A stretch of 64,000 bases of DNA from Phlegmacium glaucopus (lineage: Eukaryota > Basidiomycota > Agaricomycetes > Agaricales > Cortinariaceae), in the NCBI GenBank assembly GCA_015039465.1, contig MU130702.1, positions 124,001-188,000 on the forward strand. Reading direction: 5' to 3'. Each line of letters starts with the position of its first letter. The first letter of the stretch is position 1. Of the stretch, positions 35,401-47,000 are shown in pieces. A model generated the notes under the pieces. That model saw only the letters and a program-made list of their open reading frames with translations. It searched no databases and had not been told where the DNA came from. The position numbers and the translations under genes were made by a program.

Positions 35401-36583
35401 GAGTTTCCAAGATAAATGGAAGGTTAGACCTCTCTGATCCCTGAGGCTCTGGCCAGGCCTCATTGCATGCCTCTAGGTTCCTGCCATTATTTACCTCGAG
35501 CGAGAAGATCTACAAAATTCATTCGACTTTGGAAAATTATCGCATGAGCCTGATTCAACGATTTTAATCGGGGATACCTCAATTTCCTTGTATGTCGTTT
35601 GTTGACTGGTTTCTCCCTCACGAACATTCAGCCCACTCACAGAAACCGTAATCCTGCTTTGATCAAACATGTCCTGCTGCAACCTGATGAATTGCCGATA
35701 CCGGGAAAGGGAACGTTAGTCTCTATCGATGCAGAGTTTGTTTTAATGCAGCAGGTTAGCTTGAAAATCTTTGTTCTATCTCCCATCAATTCCCCACCGG
35801 TTTGTACAGGAAGAGACCGAGTTTAGATCTGACGGAACCAAAAAGGTTTTGCGACCAGCTAGATTGAGTCTTGCTAGGGTCTCTGTCTTACGTGGCGATG
35901 GCCCTCGTCAAGGGCTTCCATTTATCGATGACTACATCCATACCAGCGAAATCATCGTTGATTATTTGACTGAGTTTTCAGGGATCAAATGTAATTCCTC
36001 CTTTGGCATATTAGTGCAAATACTGACCAAAATTGTTCCTAGATGGCGACCTAGATCCTATACATTCTCATTATACCTTAACACCTTTGAAGCTTGTATA
36101 CAAGAAACTACGTCGCTTGGTCGATTGTCGCTGCATATTCATCGGTCACGGATTGTCGAAGGACTTTCGTATCATCAGTATGATCATCCAGTTCTTGGAA
36201 TGGCGATTGTTCGGCTGATATTACTCTTGCAAGACATATATGTTCCGCCGGACCAGGTCATTGACACAGTTGACCTCTATTTCCTTAAATCTCGCCAGCG
36301 CCGTTTGTCGCTACGGTTCCTTTCTTGGTTCATACTAGGAGAACATATCCAGACAGACAATCATGACTCAATCGAGGATGCCCGGTCTGCGCTGATGTTG
36401 TATCATGCCTATCGGATGTTTGAAGAGGAAGGTATATTTGATCAAAAACTCGAAGAGGTGTACAAAGAAGGTCGCCAATTTGTGCGTATGCTTCAATCTC
36501 TCGCCCCAAAAAGACCACTAAACGACCAATGTCAGAATTTCAAACCGCCCACTCCACTAACGCATCTCATCGAACGCAAATGA
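32449..36583 (+). CDS. PAN2: PAN2-PAN3 deadenylation complex catalytic subunit PAN2
   Basis: Poly(A)-specific exonuclease that with PAN3 trims poly(A) tails early in mRNA turnover. N-terminal WD40 propeller: DPVSDILWTGSDSGSVSA, LSGSSDGYLRVHDPRTG, VKVYDLRTMRP, ISPNGAYMAFGDAEG. Next comes a UCH-like pseudo-protease domain (ETHILNSYTNAVVQVMHY; the catalytic Cys is replaced as usual for PAN2). The C-terminal DEDDh exonuclease has SIDAEFV, FIGHGLSKDFR, IDTVDLYF and HDSIEDARSA, so the acidic residues and the His are present. Several short introns. ATG at 32449 gives MSTTTGSTSYKP. Convergent with the PDCD5-like gene, 112 bp apart. Confidence 0.93.
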
Positions 36584-36695
36584 TTTCCGCGCCGAGGCCC
36601 TCTTTCATCAATGTGTATTTGTACTATAGGCAAACCTATCTTGTTTATTCTCTTTTCGAAACCAGTAACAGGTGGCCCAAATGTACAGTAGAATA

Positions 36696-37218
36696 TCAAA
36701 AATCGAGATCATCTTCCAATCCTTTTCTACGGTGATACTATCCGGAAATCAAAGTGAGGCCTTAGAAGGCAGTGGGAACTTACCACAATCGTTGATTTTT
36801 GTATCGTCGTTTTTCCTTCAGCCTGCTCCATCTGCGGAAACCGTCAGACATTGATGCAATGGGAGGCAAGAAGAATTTTACCTGATTAAGCAAGTCGATG
36901 AGTTGTTCTTCACTGACTCGATTCCTGAGTTGCCCAGATTGAGCCATCCTAAGAAGGATCGTTTCGATTTGTTTCGATCGTTCTGGACTGACAAGCGCTA
37001 TACGAGATACTGGACGAGAGGTGAGAACTAGAATTTGGGTATCATAGAGGAAAAACTGGAACATATATACATCTTTCTCGTGCTGCTGTATCTAGCACAG
37101 TTGACAATAAGTCTCTTCGAATTTGCTCCTCCTGTGCTCGTTTTGCATCGCCTTCCTTGTCATTTCCTGGTCCACCATTTGGTGTACTTTGTGACGTCGT
37201 GGACACTAGGTCTTCCAT
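36696..37218 (-). CDS. PDCD5: PDCD5-family protein
   Basis: Small DNA-binding/chaperonin-associated PDCD5 family protein (yeast YMR074C). Splicing by eye gives KRAQEEQIRRDLLSTVLD, then AARERLSRIALVSPERSK and SGQLRNRVSEEQLIDLLNQ. The end is MEQAEGKTTIQKSTIVYHRR joined across a final intron to KGLEDDLDF and TGA at 36696-36698, matching the acidic family C-terminus. Four exons are assumed. The start is uncertain: ATG 37218 (MEDLVSTTSQ) lacks the usual short N-terminal helix, which may lie in an upstream exon I could not place. Confidence 0.8.
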
Positions 37219-37567
37219 TGTCGGTATGCCAGTAGAATAGATCTTCTTGAGATATCGAAAACCTAGTACGTCAGTTCTGCCGATCCACTGGCAGAGCGGC
37301 AGTCCATTAGAGCTCCGCTGAACGGAAAGTTACCAAATGACAATAAATATTGCAGTAGAGCGATTGTCTTCATTTTCAAAACTGATGTGAGTCAATCGAA
37401 ATAAGCTTTAAGCGAGTGGTCCTCTGTACCAAAAAGGCGTTCTGGGCAGTACTTAAGCCATTCTGGGCACTTGTACGAATGTAGCGGTGACCTGCACCAT
37501 AAGTTAACGAAGCGAGTTATCTTCATTCTAAATCTAATAATGTTCCATATCAAAATTTCAACTATGC

Positions 37568-39177
37568 CTATACATACAACTCAACAAACTTCCCCCATCG
37601 TTCTACGACAGGTTTCACCAAGTTGTCCCACTCTTTGCCTTTATTTCCTCCTTGCTTCCACCTCCGAAATTCAAAAATTTCTTTGTGTATGCTGCCGCAG
37701 TCAATGCATGGCTCCAATGATACATTTGGACCTTTCGAGGTGCTAGCTTTCCCTTCAACAGCACTTGACGAAGTGAGCGATACCGTGTCAACTTTGGGCC
37801 AAGAGGGGTCAAGGTATACACAGGTGTCAGCCAAGTCGGCAAGTTCAAGATGGATAAGTCGTTCTAGAAAGTTCAGCATCAACATCTATCTTCTCTGATG
37901 TATTATAACACCTACCCAGTCGATGACACCATGGTCCTTTCTTGCCAGCTACCACCCTGCCCTTCAGGAGACTTGTACTTCCGTCGCCAGCATATTTGTC
38001 TGGCTCAACAACCCCTGGATAGAATCCTCTCAATACTTGTTCCTTGGATCCACACTGTTTACCCCATTGATCTATCCGTTTCACAAGATTCACTGCTCGT
38101 CCAACTTTGAGTTTGATAGTCCCAGATTCCCGAGTTTCTGCAATGGATTGAACACGGTAAAAGAAGAGAGCTAGATCACATAAAACGAACCACGAATCTC
38201 AAATGTGTAAATGTACCCAGGAACGTCAGAATGTGATCGCGCCTTCTCCATTTCTATCCTCAGAGAAACTTGGGTGGCTGCTTGTAAATAGGGTGGTATC
38301 CAGTCTGAAAAGATTGGACGGGATGTGAAGGAAGACAAAAGCAAATGAGCTAGAGGTTACCTTCAAATGTTACCCATTCGCCATTTTTCCTCGCGTAGTA
38401 GCCTGACGGACCCAGAATTTCTTTGGTATGTTGAAAACAAAATCTAGGTAGAAGTGCAGAGCCATCTTCATCTTCGGAGTCCAATAACAGTGTATTGCCA
38501 GTCTTAACCATTCGTGAACATTGTTGACCAACCTTTGTCACGCCTGCACAACGTTGTGCACCAGATTTCTTAGATGTAGTAGACTGTATACTTGAAGCTT
38601 CTGACTTGCTGGGATTAGTTGGTGTAGAGATAGAAATCGCCAATTTGTCTGGCTTTGAGGATGAAGATATAGAATTTGTGTTAATTTGGGGTCTGGGAGG
38701 AGGTAGTAACTGATTTGATTGTGCGCAAAATGATAGATTATTGTCCTGAACAGGCTCAAGTGCCATCTGCATGGTCAAGGAATGTGGGACAGGCATCACC
38801 ATTGGCCTTGCATAGGAGGGGCCAGTGGTATATGTATCAGAGCCAAATATATTCCGAGGGTCGAAGCCCCCAACAAAGTGCATGTTAGACGACGTAGGTG
38901 ATTGCGGGTTGCCGGAGATAGAAAGCTTGCTGAATCCCCCGAGTACATTTTGATCTAAGAGTGAAAGATCAGGTCGTCTGTAATCTGGCTCGGAGGGCTT
39001 TGGGGGCAGTTTGGGAGGAACACTAGGACCTGAATCGGTTCGCTATAGAATTTGAAAATCATTAGAGGAACAGGTCTGTTAATGATTGGCACGAACATGG
39101 AAAGTGTCGAACAATTTGGACAAGAAACTTTCTTGTGCTCGCTGTGTCTTGTCTTTTGTTGAACGACTAGAAGTCAT
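37568..39177 (-). CDS. T5orf172/DUF1766 protein, Mug113-like
   Basis: Resembles fission yeast Mug113, a protein upregulated in meiosis with a T5orf172 domain distantly related to GIY-YIG nucleases. The inferred start MTSSRSTKDKTQRAQESFL (ATG 39177) continues over an intron into a Pro-rich disordered region. A Cys-containing block follows (QRCAGVTKVGQQCSRMV ... PRFCFQHTKEILG), which may bind zinc. The T5orf172 part has PGYIYTFEIRD, VGRAVNLVKRIDQWGKQC and LERLIHLELADLADTC, with CIDCGSIHKEIFEF near the end. Whether it keeps nuclease activity is unknown. Divergent from LCP5. Confidence 0.78.
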
Positions 39178-39439
39178 GAGAGTAGGAGGTGAGAGTGACT
39201 CTTGTGACTCAGGCGTGTCGTCACGTTTCCTTCCTGACTCCTTCCTTCAATTGCGTCTCTCCAATTGGTGAGTCTCTTTGACATCTTGTCATTTACTTAT
39301 GATGAAACGCACTGGGCTCTGACAATAATTGATGTCACGCACTACGCTCAATGAGCGGCGGCCTAGAAAACCGTTCACTGAATATACTCTCTTCCTAAAG
39401 TCTCAAAACAGATTCTGATCTAATTTTTTTTCAGGTGCA

Positions 39440-40655
39440 ATGGAGTCACAAAAAGAAAGCCTGCTGGAAACATTTGATGCTATGACGAACAGCCTGTCAA
39501 CGGCTAGGGCAGCCCTTCAAATCATCAAGTAGGAGTCAGTTTCAACGTTTTCATCTTCGGGAAAATCACTGAGCACATATGAGTAGTCGACAGGCTTTGG
39601 ATATGACAACAGGCATTTCTCTTCTTTCATTGAAGCATCACCTTCTTCTTTCATATCTACGATCTTTGGTCCTCGTTTCATCCGGTCGTGCATTGGGCAA
39701 TACTCTGAACGGTCGTTCTGCCCCTACACAACTGTTTAGCAGAAAGGATCGTGATTCTCGAGGCAGCCAAAGTGGAGATTTGGTTGATTCAATGATTGAG
39801 AATCGTGCTGTGCTTGAAAAAATACATGTCCTCGAAGCTAAAATGCGTTATCAAATCGACAAGTTGATTCGAATTGCGGAAGAGCCTTTACAAGATAGTA
39901 GGCTCACAGATGGTAAGCATTATCTGCAATAGTACTTTCTGTACATATTTTTATTGTTTTTTTTTTTGCCAGATCCTCTTGTGTTTCGTCCAAATCCTAC
40001 GTCCCTCGTGCAACCCGCTACAGCAGCAAAGGAGGCTAGTGCACAGGACAACATCATTCCTTCGTCGAACGACGATCTAATATACCGTCCCCCACGTATG
40101 GCTCCAGTACCGTATTCGGAAAAGTCTAAAAGTCAAACTCGACGTAACCGTCCTCCCGTTCCATCGGCACTATCGTCGCTCTCTGTCGACCCATCTCGAC
40201 CGCACATTGAATCATCGTCTGGATTAGGAGGGACGCCTGCACTCGCTTCCGGTCGTGCTCAATATCTCCAACGTCTCAAAGATTTTGAAGAAGACAATTT
40301 CACTCGACTTGTCATGAAAAAGAGCGATGCGAAGCGACGGGCCAGAGATGAAGAAGATCTCGCATTGGGTGGTGATCTTGGAAGCGGGCCAACTTTGAGA
40401 GGTCGAAGAAGGGCAGGGGGATTAGAGGATGAGTTTGATGGGGTGCTACGGAGTGTGAGCAAAGTCAGCGGGGGACACAGTCAAGGCGATGGTTATGAAG
40501 AATTGCGGCAAAAAGGCAGGAAAATGAACGTTCTTGAACGCAGTCGTAATGGTTCGAAGAAGCGTGATATTTTGGATAACGACGATGACCATGAAAACCT
40601 GCCAAGGAAGAAGCAAAGGAGTCGATTCGAAATGGAGACAAAGAAACGACGATAG
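39440..40655 (+). CDS. LCP5: U3 snoRNP/small-subunit processome protein Lcp5 (neuroguidin)
   Basis: Sas10/Utp3/C1D family protein needed for early 18S rRNA processing. ATG 39440 gives MESQKESLLETFDAM. An intron then leads to the Sas10/C1D block GISLLSLKHHLLLSYLRSL and VLEKIHVLEAKMRYQIDKLI. The C-terminus is basic and disordered (KKSDAKRRARDEED, SRNGSKKRDI, FEMETKKRR), typical of nucleolar proteins. Three exons inferred. Confidence 0.9.
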
Positions 40656-40885
40656 TAGTATAGCGCATACCTTATGTAAGCTTGTTTACTGTGCTTACAT
40701 AATACCTTTGTTCATCGAGGACAATCGACTCGAAATGGTTATTGTTCTGAAGGGCTCCAGAGTCAGCCTTTCTGTAGACTCGCCACAACTTTTTTTTTTT
40801 CTTGCTTTCTTCATTCATTTATTCTCTGGTAGAACCATTTACTATTTCACTTTCAAACAATCGATACGACCATTTCACGGCTGTA

Positions 40886-41707
40886 ATGCAGACAAACGTT
40901 GACGTTGATGCCACACACTTTCCAACACAACCATCAACGTTTTTGAGGATTCGGTCCATAACTTTTGGTAGGTTGCCTCCTTATTCATATTTTCTAGACT
41001 GATCTATAATATGATAATCAGGTTGCATCATATTTCTATGCCTCTTGTGGATTGTATTACTCTCTGTCGTGCTGTTTGCACAGTGGGATGTGACAAATCG
41101 TACCGAACGTCAGTTTCTCAGCTCGTCTTGGGAAAAGCCTCAAAAATTGATCTTCGGTGTTGTAGGTTCTTTAATTTTTATCATGTTGGTGGTCGATAGT
41201 ATCACTGTGATAATGCTTCCCCTCCTGTAAGATGGCCTATTTGACGTTCCTCCAACCTCTACCTCATTGGATACTTAGACTTATGCAGTCATTTCGACCT
41301 TGGCTTGATGCCGCTCGGTTTTTCCTTCTCATAATCCTACACACCGGAGTTGCCGGCCTCTTTACTTACAAGAGTCATGTGTTTCAATGTTCTTCTGCAC
41401 AACGTCAGTCTTCACTTCTTCAGTCATCGTAGACTTAAATTGACATATACTCTCATAGCTGTGGACCAAAGAGCTGTTTGTAGCTTGATTGTTTTGTATG
41501 TTATAATATCCAGCTGGTTTGTCGCCGCATGTAGTAAGTCATTCTTCGATGTCTGACGGTTTATATTTTTCTAATCCTATGTCAGTTATAGGCTATGGAT
41601 GTGGTCTTGCTATCCTCTTCAGGCGACTCTCGAGAGTATCCTCGGCCCCTCTAGCTGACCCCGAGAGCTTGAAGAAGACCAAGGCTAGCCATGCCATGAT
41701 GTACTAG
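40886..41707 (+). CDS. Four-helix membrane protein of unknown function
   Basis: Not recognised. Splicing five exons by eye gives about 200 aa starting MQTNVDVDATHFPTQPSTFL and ending KKTKASHAMMY. Four hydrophobic segments are visible: IIFLCLLWIVLLSVVLFA, IFGVVGSLIFIMLVVDSITV, FFLLIILHTGVAGLF, and CSLIVLYVIISSWFVAAC. An NRT glycosylation site follows the first helix. The layout (four helices, short cytosolic ends) resembles MARVEL/tetraspan proteins, but no diagnostic motif is seen. Introns have clean GT..AG ends and the reading phase is kept throughout, so the gene is credible. It lies between LCP5 and the IST1-TBC gene. Confidence 0.7.
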
Positions 41708-41977
41708 TACTTAGACTTGTCCGCGTCTCCCCTTGACGCAAAAGTCAAGACGTTTGGTATTGACCGGATAGTGCTTACATCTGATGGCGTTCAGGCGGTA
41801 CTAATTGATTATACCTATCATGTATTTGACTCTGTATTCAACGCTTTCCAAATGTCGATTCAATAGAATTTCCCACGCTCTTAGTTAGAAGGCCGCAAGG
41901 TACTAACTCCTTCAGGCTGCGATTTGGTTGTGCTCATAGTCATCACCTCCGCTTCATACACGAACAAGACCTAGAGA

Positions 41978-44900
41978 ATGAAGTGGGAACCCGCCACTGT
42001 CAAGGTCAGCTCAGCTTCCTTTGCTTTTTCACAACCAGAGTATTCTGACCTATGATACAGGCTGAACTTCGTTTGGCAAGTCAGAAACTAGGTCAATTGC
42101 AAGCCAGATATGACTCCCAAGCCACCATTATGCGTGCGGACATCGCAACTCTGATTCAACAAGGCAATATCCCGCTGGCACGCGACAAGGCCGAGAAATT
42201 GATGCAAGACGAAGCTTTCGGAGATTTACTCGAGGAGTTAGGGATGCAGGTTGGTCTTCTTCTGGAACATTCCCGTGAGTTAGAATATGGGTATGTGGAA
42301 CAAAAAACTCGAAATACTTAGCAGTTGGCTTATTGTTTTCATAGCCCGCTTAGTCACATAGCGATGCAAGCAGCCTCGAACATAATCTATGCTACGCCAT
42401 ATGTTTATACAAAAGGTCATTCATTCTATCAAAATTAGCCGACAACTTATACCCACGTTATTTAGATCTTGACGTCATTCGAGATTACCTTGTGTCCTGC
42501 TTCGGTTCAGATTTCGCTAATTCTGCAGCTAAGAATCGATATCATCACGTATCTTCGCCCATATTGAGGTCAACATCTACCTCAATTCCCTCCGCCTTTA
42601 AATTGGATAACTATCTCCAAGACGTTGCAAGTGCTTATGGAGTCGACTGGTCACCAGAGCCTCGACGTCAGGAAATGTACTTGTTATCCCTTTTTTCACC
42701 CATGAGATCGCAAAGCTTACGACCGGCAGTGTCAATCATCTCTCAGAACTATTGGATCCAGATGCGACTACAGCGGTTAATTTACCTCAGTTGCAAAAGC
42801 TGTGTTCACGGGGTTTGTGTGTTGAATTATTTGTGTGCAGCAATCACTCATTTTATTACAGGAATTCCCGATGAGCCAAGTTGGCTTCGTCCCAGAATCT
42901 GGAAGTGAGTTTTTACATTTTGATGTTGGCTCCATGTTCATGAAGAAATCCAGACTCTTCTTCGGAACCCTGCCGAAGGCGAAGGCATCTTGGAAATCTG
43001 GAATGACGACACAGAGGGAAGCCTACTATGTGAGCCTCACAGCTATTACTGATATTCGTGTTGAAATCATGTCAGTACTAAGGATCTGGTACGACAATTA
43101 CTTGGGCCATTTTCTCCCCCCTCTCAATCATCGAACCCTATTCTTCTGGACAATACACTGCGCGCTGCGTACAAACAATTATACGGCTTGCCTAGAGACT
43201 TTTATGTGATGCTCCAAGATGAACCGGAATCATTCGGTCAGTGCCCGCTAAATGAAGGCGGTCGCGACGAGGCAATTGCTCGAATGCTTGAGTCTCGTTT
43301 GCTGATTCTGGATGATCGATCGAAATATGGTTCTGACCTATCACCTACACCTGAAATCCGACTTGAGCTCCATCCTTGGGGGACTCCAGGCAGTGATACA
43401 CCCACTGCGGATGGTCTGACGACGTCTACTACATTGACCCCATCCAGAAAGTGTATGTTTGGTTATGCTCACCCAAAACACTGCTCTGCCTTGCTAAGAC
43501 TGTTGTACTTTCACATGACAATCAATCCAGGAAATATTTCCCCTCATTTATCATCCTTCCTGGTTCCACTGTACTCTGTCTTGATGCAAGAAGTCGACCC
43601 CGAAGATCTGGCCCATGTCGAAGCCGATACCTTCTGGTTGTTTGAGGCAATGCTCGCAGAACTCCTTGGTTTAGAGGATAATTCAGGCAAAGTCTGGATG
43701 ACGAAGCTGAGTGAACGTTTAGCCTGGGGTGATAATGATCTCTTTGTACATCTGGTAAACTGTTCCCTTTACTATAACATCTTACAAGCTGCTCATTATC
43801 ATTGTCTGATATAGCAAGCAAGGGGGCTAGATCCAATTCTACCCTATTACTCATAGTAAGTCTTGACAATATCTATGTACTTTAATTCTGATCAGACATA
43901 TAACCCTTTTCGCAGTCGATGGCTGATGCCCATGCTGACGCATACCTTGCCATTGTCTTCTGTTTTCTTGGTCTGGGATGCTATCTTTTCTTGCCAAGCG
44001 AGAGACAGAAGTTCAAACCCCAAATTGGATTTTTTCCTCGATGTTTGCGCAAGCATGATCATACGTGCTAAGACTGCCTTGTACCGGTAACGTTATTCGG
44101 CATGTGCGTACTTTCTCTGGCACTGACATGCATATACAGACTTGGGGATGTTAAGCAAAAAGGTCCGAGTCTATGGATTGCAAATGCCAACCAATTGTCA
44201 TATTCTACTGGACCCGCAGAGCAGGTTGAAGACACCTTATTGGAAGGGATATCCCTCCTTCAACCCTATAACCTCAGTAAAGTCGGAGGCATCGAAAGAG
44301 TCTTGCAGATGGCTTTTGATCTATCTCAGCGTCGAAATAGAGAGTTAATCAGTCGGCAGGCTAACCCCAGTCTTCGAGATCGCTTTAGAGTGGGCATGTG
44401 GAAAGAGTTTACAAGCCAGCGAGTTCCTTCTAATGAAGGCCCTGCGAACTCCAGAAACGGAACCGACGGCAAAGACCAAGACCCGCCAGCAGCCCTCGGA
44501 AACTCTAGTTTGGTTTCCCAAATTACTAACACGGTATGGAAAGGCATTACCAACCAGACAGCTATGGAGAGTCCATCGACGCCGCCATCGCCCACCTTCC
44601 CTATTCAAATCCCTCAACCAGAAGCTGACCCACAAACTACCCCAAATTTGTGGAATTACGCAGAAAAACTGAAAGGCTCCGATACGATTGCAACACTTTC
44701 AAAAATGAGCAGTAACTGGCGGGCCAGGGCTTTGTTGGGTTCCTCTTTCAGCGGAAGTCCACAACCCACAAGCATTGCCGGAATCGAGAAGGGTTCTGAT
44801 GATCACTTAATGCCTAGTTCCGGTTCATACGAAAAACAGGATTCCAGTCGAACGTCATCACTTTATCCAATGCCCACTCCTAATCCGCCGTTGGAGACAG

Positions 44901-46063
44901 CTCTGGAAGGCTCATCTCAGCACAGCGACTGGTCCATAATAGAGAGAACGAGATCCTTGCTTTCACCCACCCGTTCTCCTCCACCACTAGCCCCAAAATC
45001 AGCCCCTAGGCCACTCTTGCTTACTTCGACTCTTCTTACTTCTAGCCAGAATGGTCTCAAAAGCCATAGGAACTTGATTAATTCAACGAACACGACAGAT
45101 ACAGAGGAATGGGCAGATGTTATGAGAGAAAAGCAGCACTATATCTATAGAGATTCTGTCTCATCGGCGTCTTCCTTATCTCCGTCTGATGCATATGTTC
45201 GCACTCCAAAGTCGACCAAGTCAGACCGAGAATCCGATACTAGTTCTAGTCGCATCGTAAGCTTGAATCGACGATCAGTCTCACCCATGGCGCCTAGTTT
45301 CCGATTAGCTCATGGGCGTCTGCCATTGAGAAATTCATCGACGCCGTCTGAATTTCCCAGCCCACCTATACTTCCTCAATCCCCATTACAAACAACCCAT
45401 AGTCGTGTCACTAGTGTATCGCCGACAATATTAGAAACCTACCCACCACCTTCCGATCGTCATGCAAGCAGAATAGCTGCTTTTGAGCCAAAGGAGTCTG
45501 ATAGCTCAGATACTGCTTCAAACGAACAATCATCATCCATTATGAGGCTCGCCTCGAGCCAACCGGAATCAAAAGACGCCGAATTGTCCATCAAGGCCTC
45601 TCGAGTGCGTTCCAAGCGATATCCTCGACCGACGAATCTTCATATCCAAGATGGCCAAAAGTCTCATGCATCGGCGGAAGAAAAAAATTCTAATTCTTCT
45701 CAGCTGTCCGTAGAGTGGCCACGAGATGAGACCGAGATTGTCTCGACCCCGAAGAGGAGCCGCTTCGAGTCGGAGGAATATACTTCAATGCCTCGCAAGT
45801 TGTCAAGGTCTCCTCTGCGGTCCAAGAAGTTATCTACTGGCGAAATAGAACGCCAAAGAAAAGCATCAATGGACACCATCAAGGATACTCGGCAACGTAA
45901 GGTGTCCAGTGGCCACCGACATCGTAAAATCTCTACTGAAAGCAGAGAGACCCCCAAAAATAGACACGATAGTTCGGCAGAAGAAGGTGACGATGAGGGA
46001 TATGACGAACTGCTGAGTGCGTACGAAAGCGAGGATGGTCCGAAGAGCTCCTCGGTGTTTTAA
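41978..46063 (+). CDS. IST1-domain / TBC (RabGAP-like) fusion protein
   Basis: The start MKWEPATVK is spliced to AELRLASQKLGQLQARY, the first helix of an IST1 (ESCRT-III-like) domain. That domain runs through IIYATPYVYTKDLDVIRDYL to YLQDVASAYGVDWSPEPRR. A 53-nt intron (42677-42729) then joins it in frame to EIVNHLSELLDPDATTAVNL and the TBC region QLQKLCSRGIPDEPSWLRPR. Later TBC blocks are WLFEAMLAELLG, YYSYRWLMPMLTHTLPL and VFLVWDAIF. A Ser/Pro-rich tail of about 600 residues follows, coded almost wholly by one exon (about 44141-46063), with a basic end. The usual TBC arginine and glutamine finger motifs (IxxDxxR, YxQ) are not evident. IST1 regulates Vps4 at multivesicular bodies and TBC proteins act on Rabs, so an endosomal role is inferred. 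Roughly 1,150 aa. Confidence 0.85.
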
Positions 46064-46197
46064 AGTAATGCATGTATATTGGTCTCTGGCGTGTTTGTTG
46101 TAGGAGAAGATAGTAGGATCTCGTGGACTCCTTGGTATACGTACTGCAGAATAGTTTGATCTGGTAGAAAGTTCTGATGCCGGGATGAGTATACTAG

Positions 46198-46783
46198 CTA
46201 AGAAAGGGAGGCCTCGAGATCGCTTACTTGATAGGCAACCTCAAAGGTAGAACCGGGTAGGGCTGTACGCTTGATAGCAACGAGGTAAAAGCGAACGTTC
46301 CACCCTTTCAAACCTTCACTGATATAGACGCCGTGGAGGTGAGTCGATGCAATAAATCGTCTGTTGGTAAGCCAAGGTAGTCTGATCAAGAACCCTCGAT
46401 GGGTCTCGAGCTGGATGCCATGCGGTCCCAAGATGACGACTGATTCTAGACGAGCCATGAACCCTCACCTGCATCACGAAGAAATAATCCCTCACCATAC
46501 AAAACCTGGCTGTATAAAATACAAGCTACGACAATCAAGGCTACAAGGAATGTATATTTTGGCCTTGAAAGCTTTTCCAGATAGTAGTCAGCGTAATTAA
46601 TGATGAAGAACCAGGACAGGAGGTCACCGTTTGCCAGCAGAGTGCGACAGCGAGGGAGAAGAATAAAGGAAATAAAATGCTAGAATATTTTTTTCGTCTT
46701 TTCTCCACTCTATACTCTCGAAAACCAGGGCTTTCCAAAATTGAAAATTCTGGGTTCATAGGGATCGGGTAGGAACGCTGCAT
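46198..46783 (-). CDS. GPI15: GPI-GlcNAc transferase subunit PIG-H/Gpi15
   Basis: Subunit of the ER complex that adds GlcNAc to phosphatidylinositol, the first step of GPI-anchor synthesis. The N-terminal exon codes SPGFREYRVEKRRKK followed by two hydrophobic stretches (SSILFPLFFSLAVALCW and, after splicing, VALIVVACILYSQVL), the PIG-H hairpin. The conserved C-terminal domain is ESVVILGPHGIQLETHRG, then VYISEGLKGWNVRFYLVAI. ATG 46783 (MQRSYPIPMNPEF) is the best start; an upstream exon is possible. Convergent with the IST1-TBC gene, 134 bp apart. Confidence 0.85.
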
Positions 46784-47000
46784 TGAGGAAGTCAACACCT
46801 TAGCTGAACCGTGTAGTAGTAAGAATCAAAAGTCCTAATTTTGGAACGGTCACAAGGCAAGTACTCACGGCTAATCTGACATATTTCTCAACAAACGCCC
46901 ATATCGAGCCACGAAGTATTTGAACGTAGAATGGTTTCAAAATATTAATCTAGTCTCTCTAGTCTAATTCTTTAATACAGTCATAAAAAAAACATTGCTC

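Noticed and set aside
42492..42908. 138-aa ORF as a separate end of an IST1-only gene
   Set aside because: After residue 60 it reads through intron sequence. Splicing at 42677-42729 restores a conserved IST1-TBC join, so the single-gene model is better.
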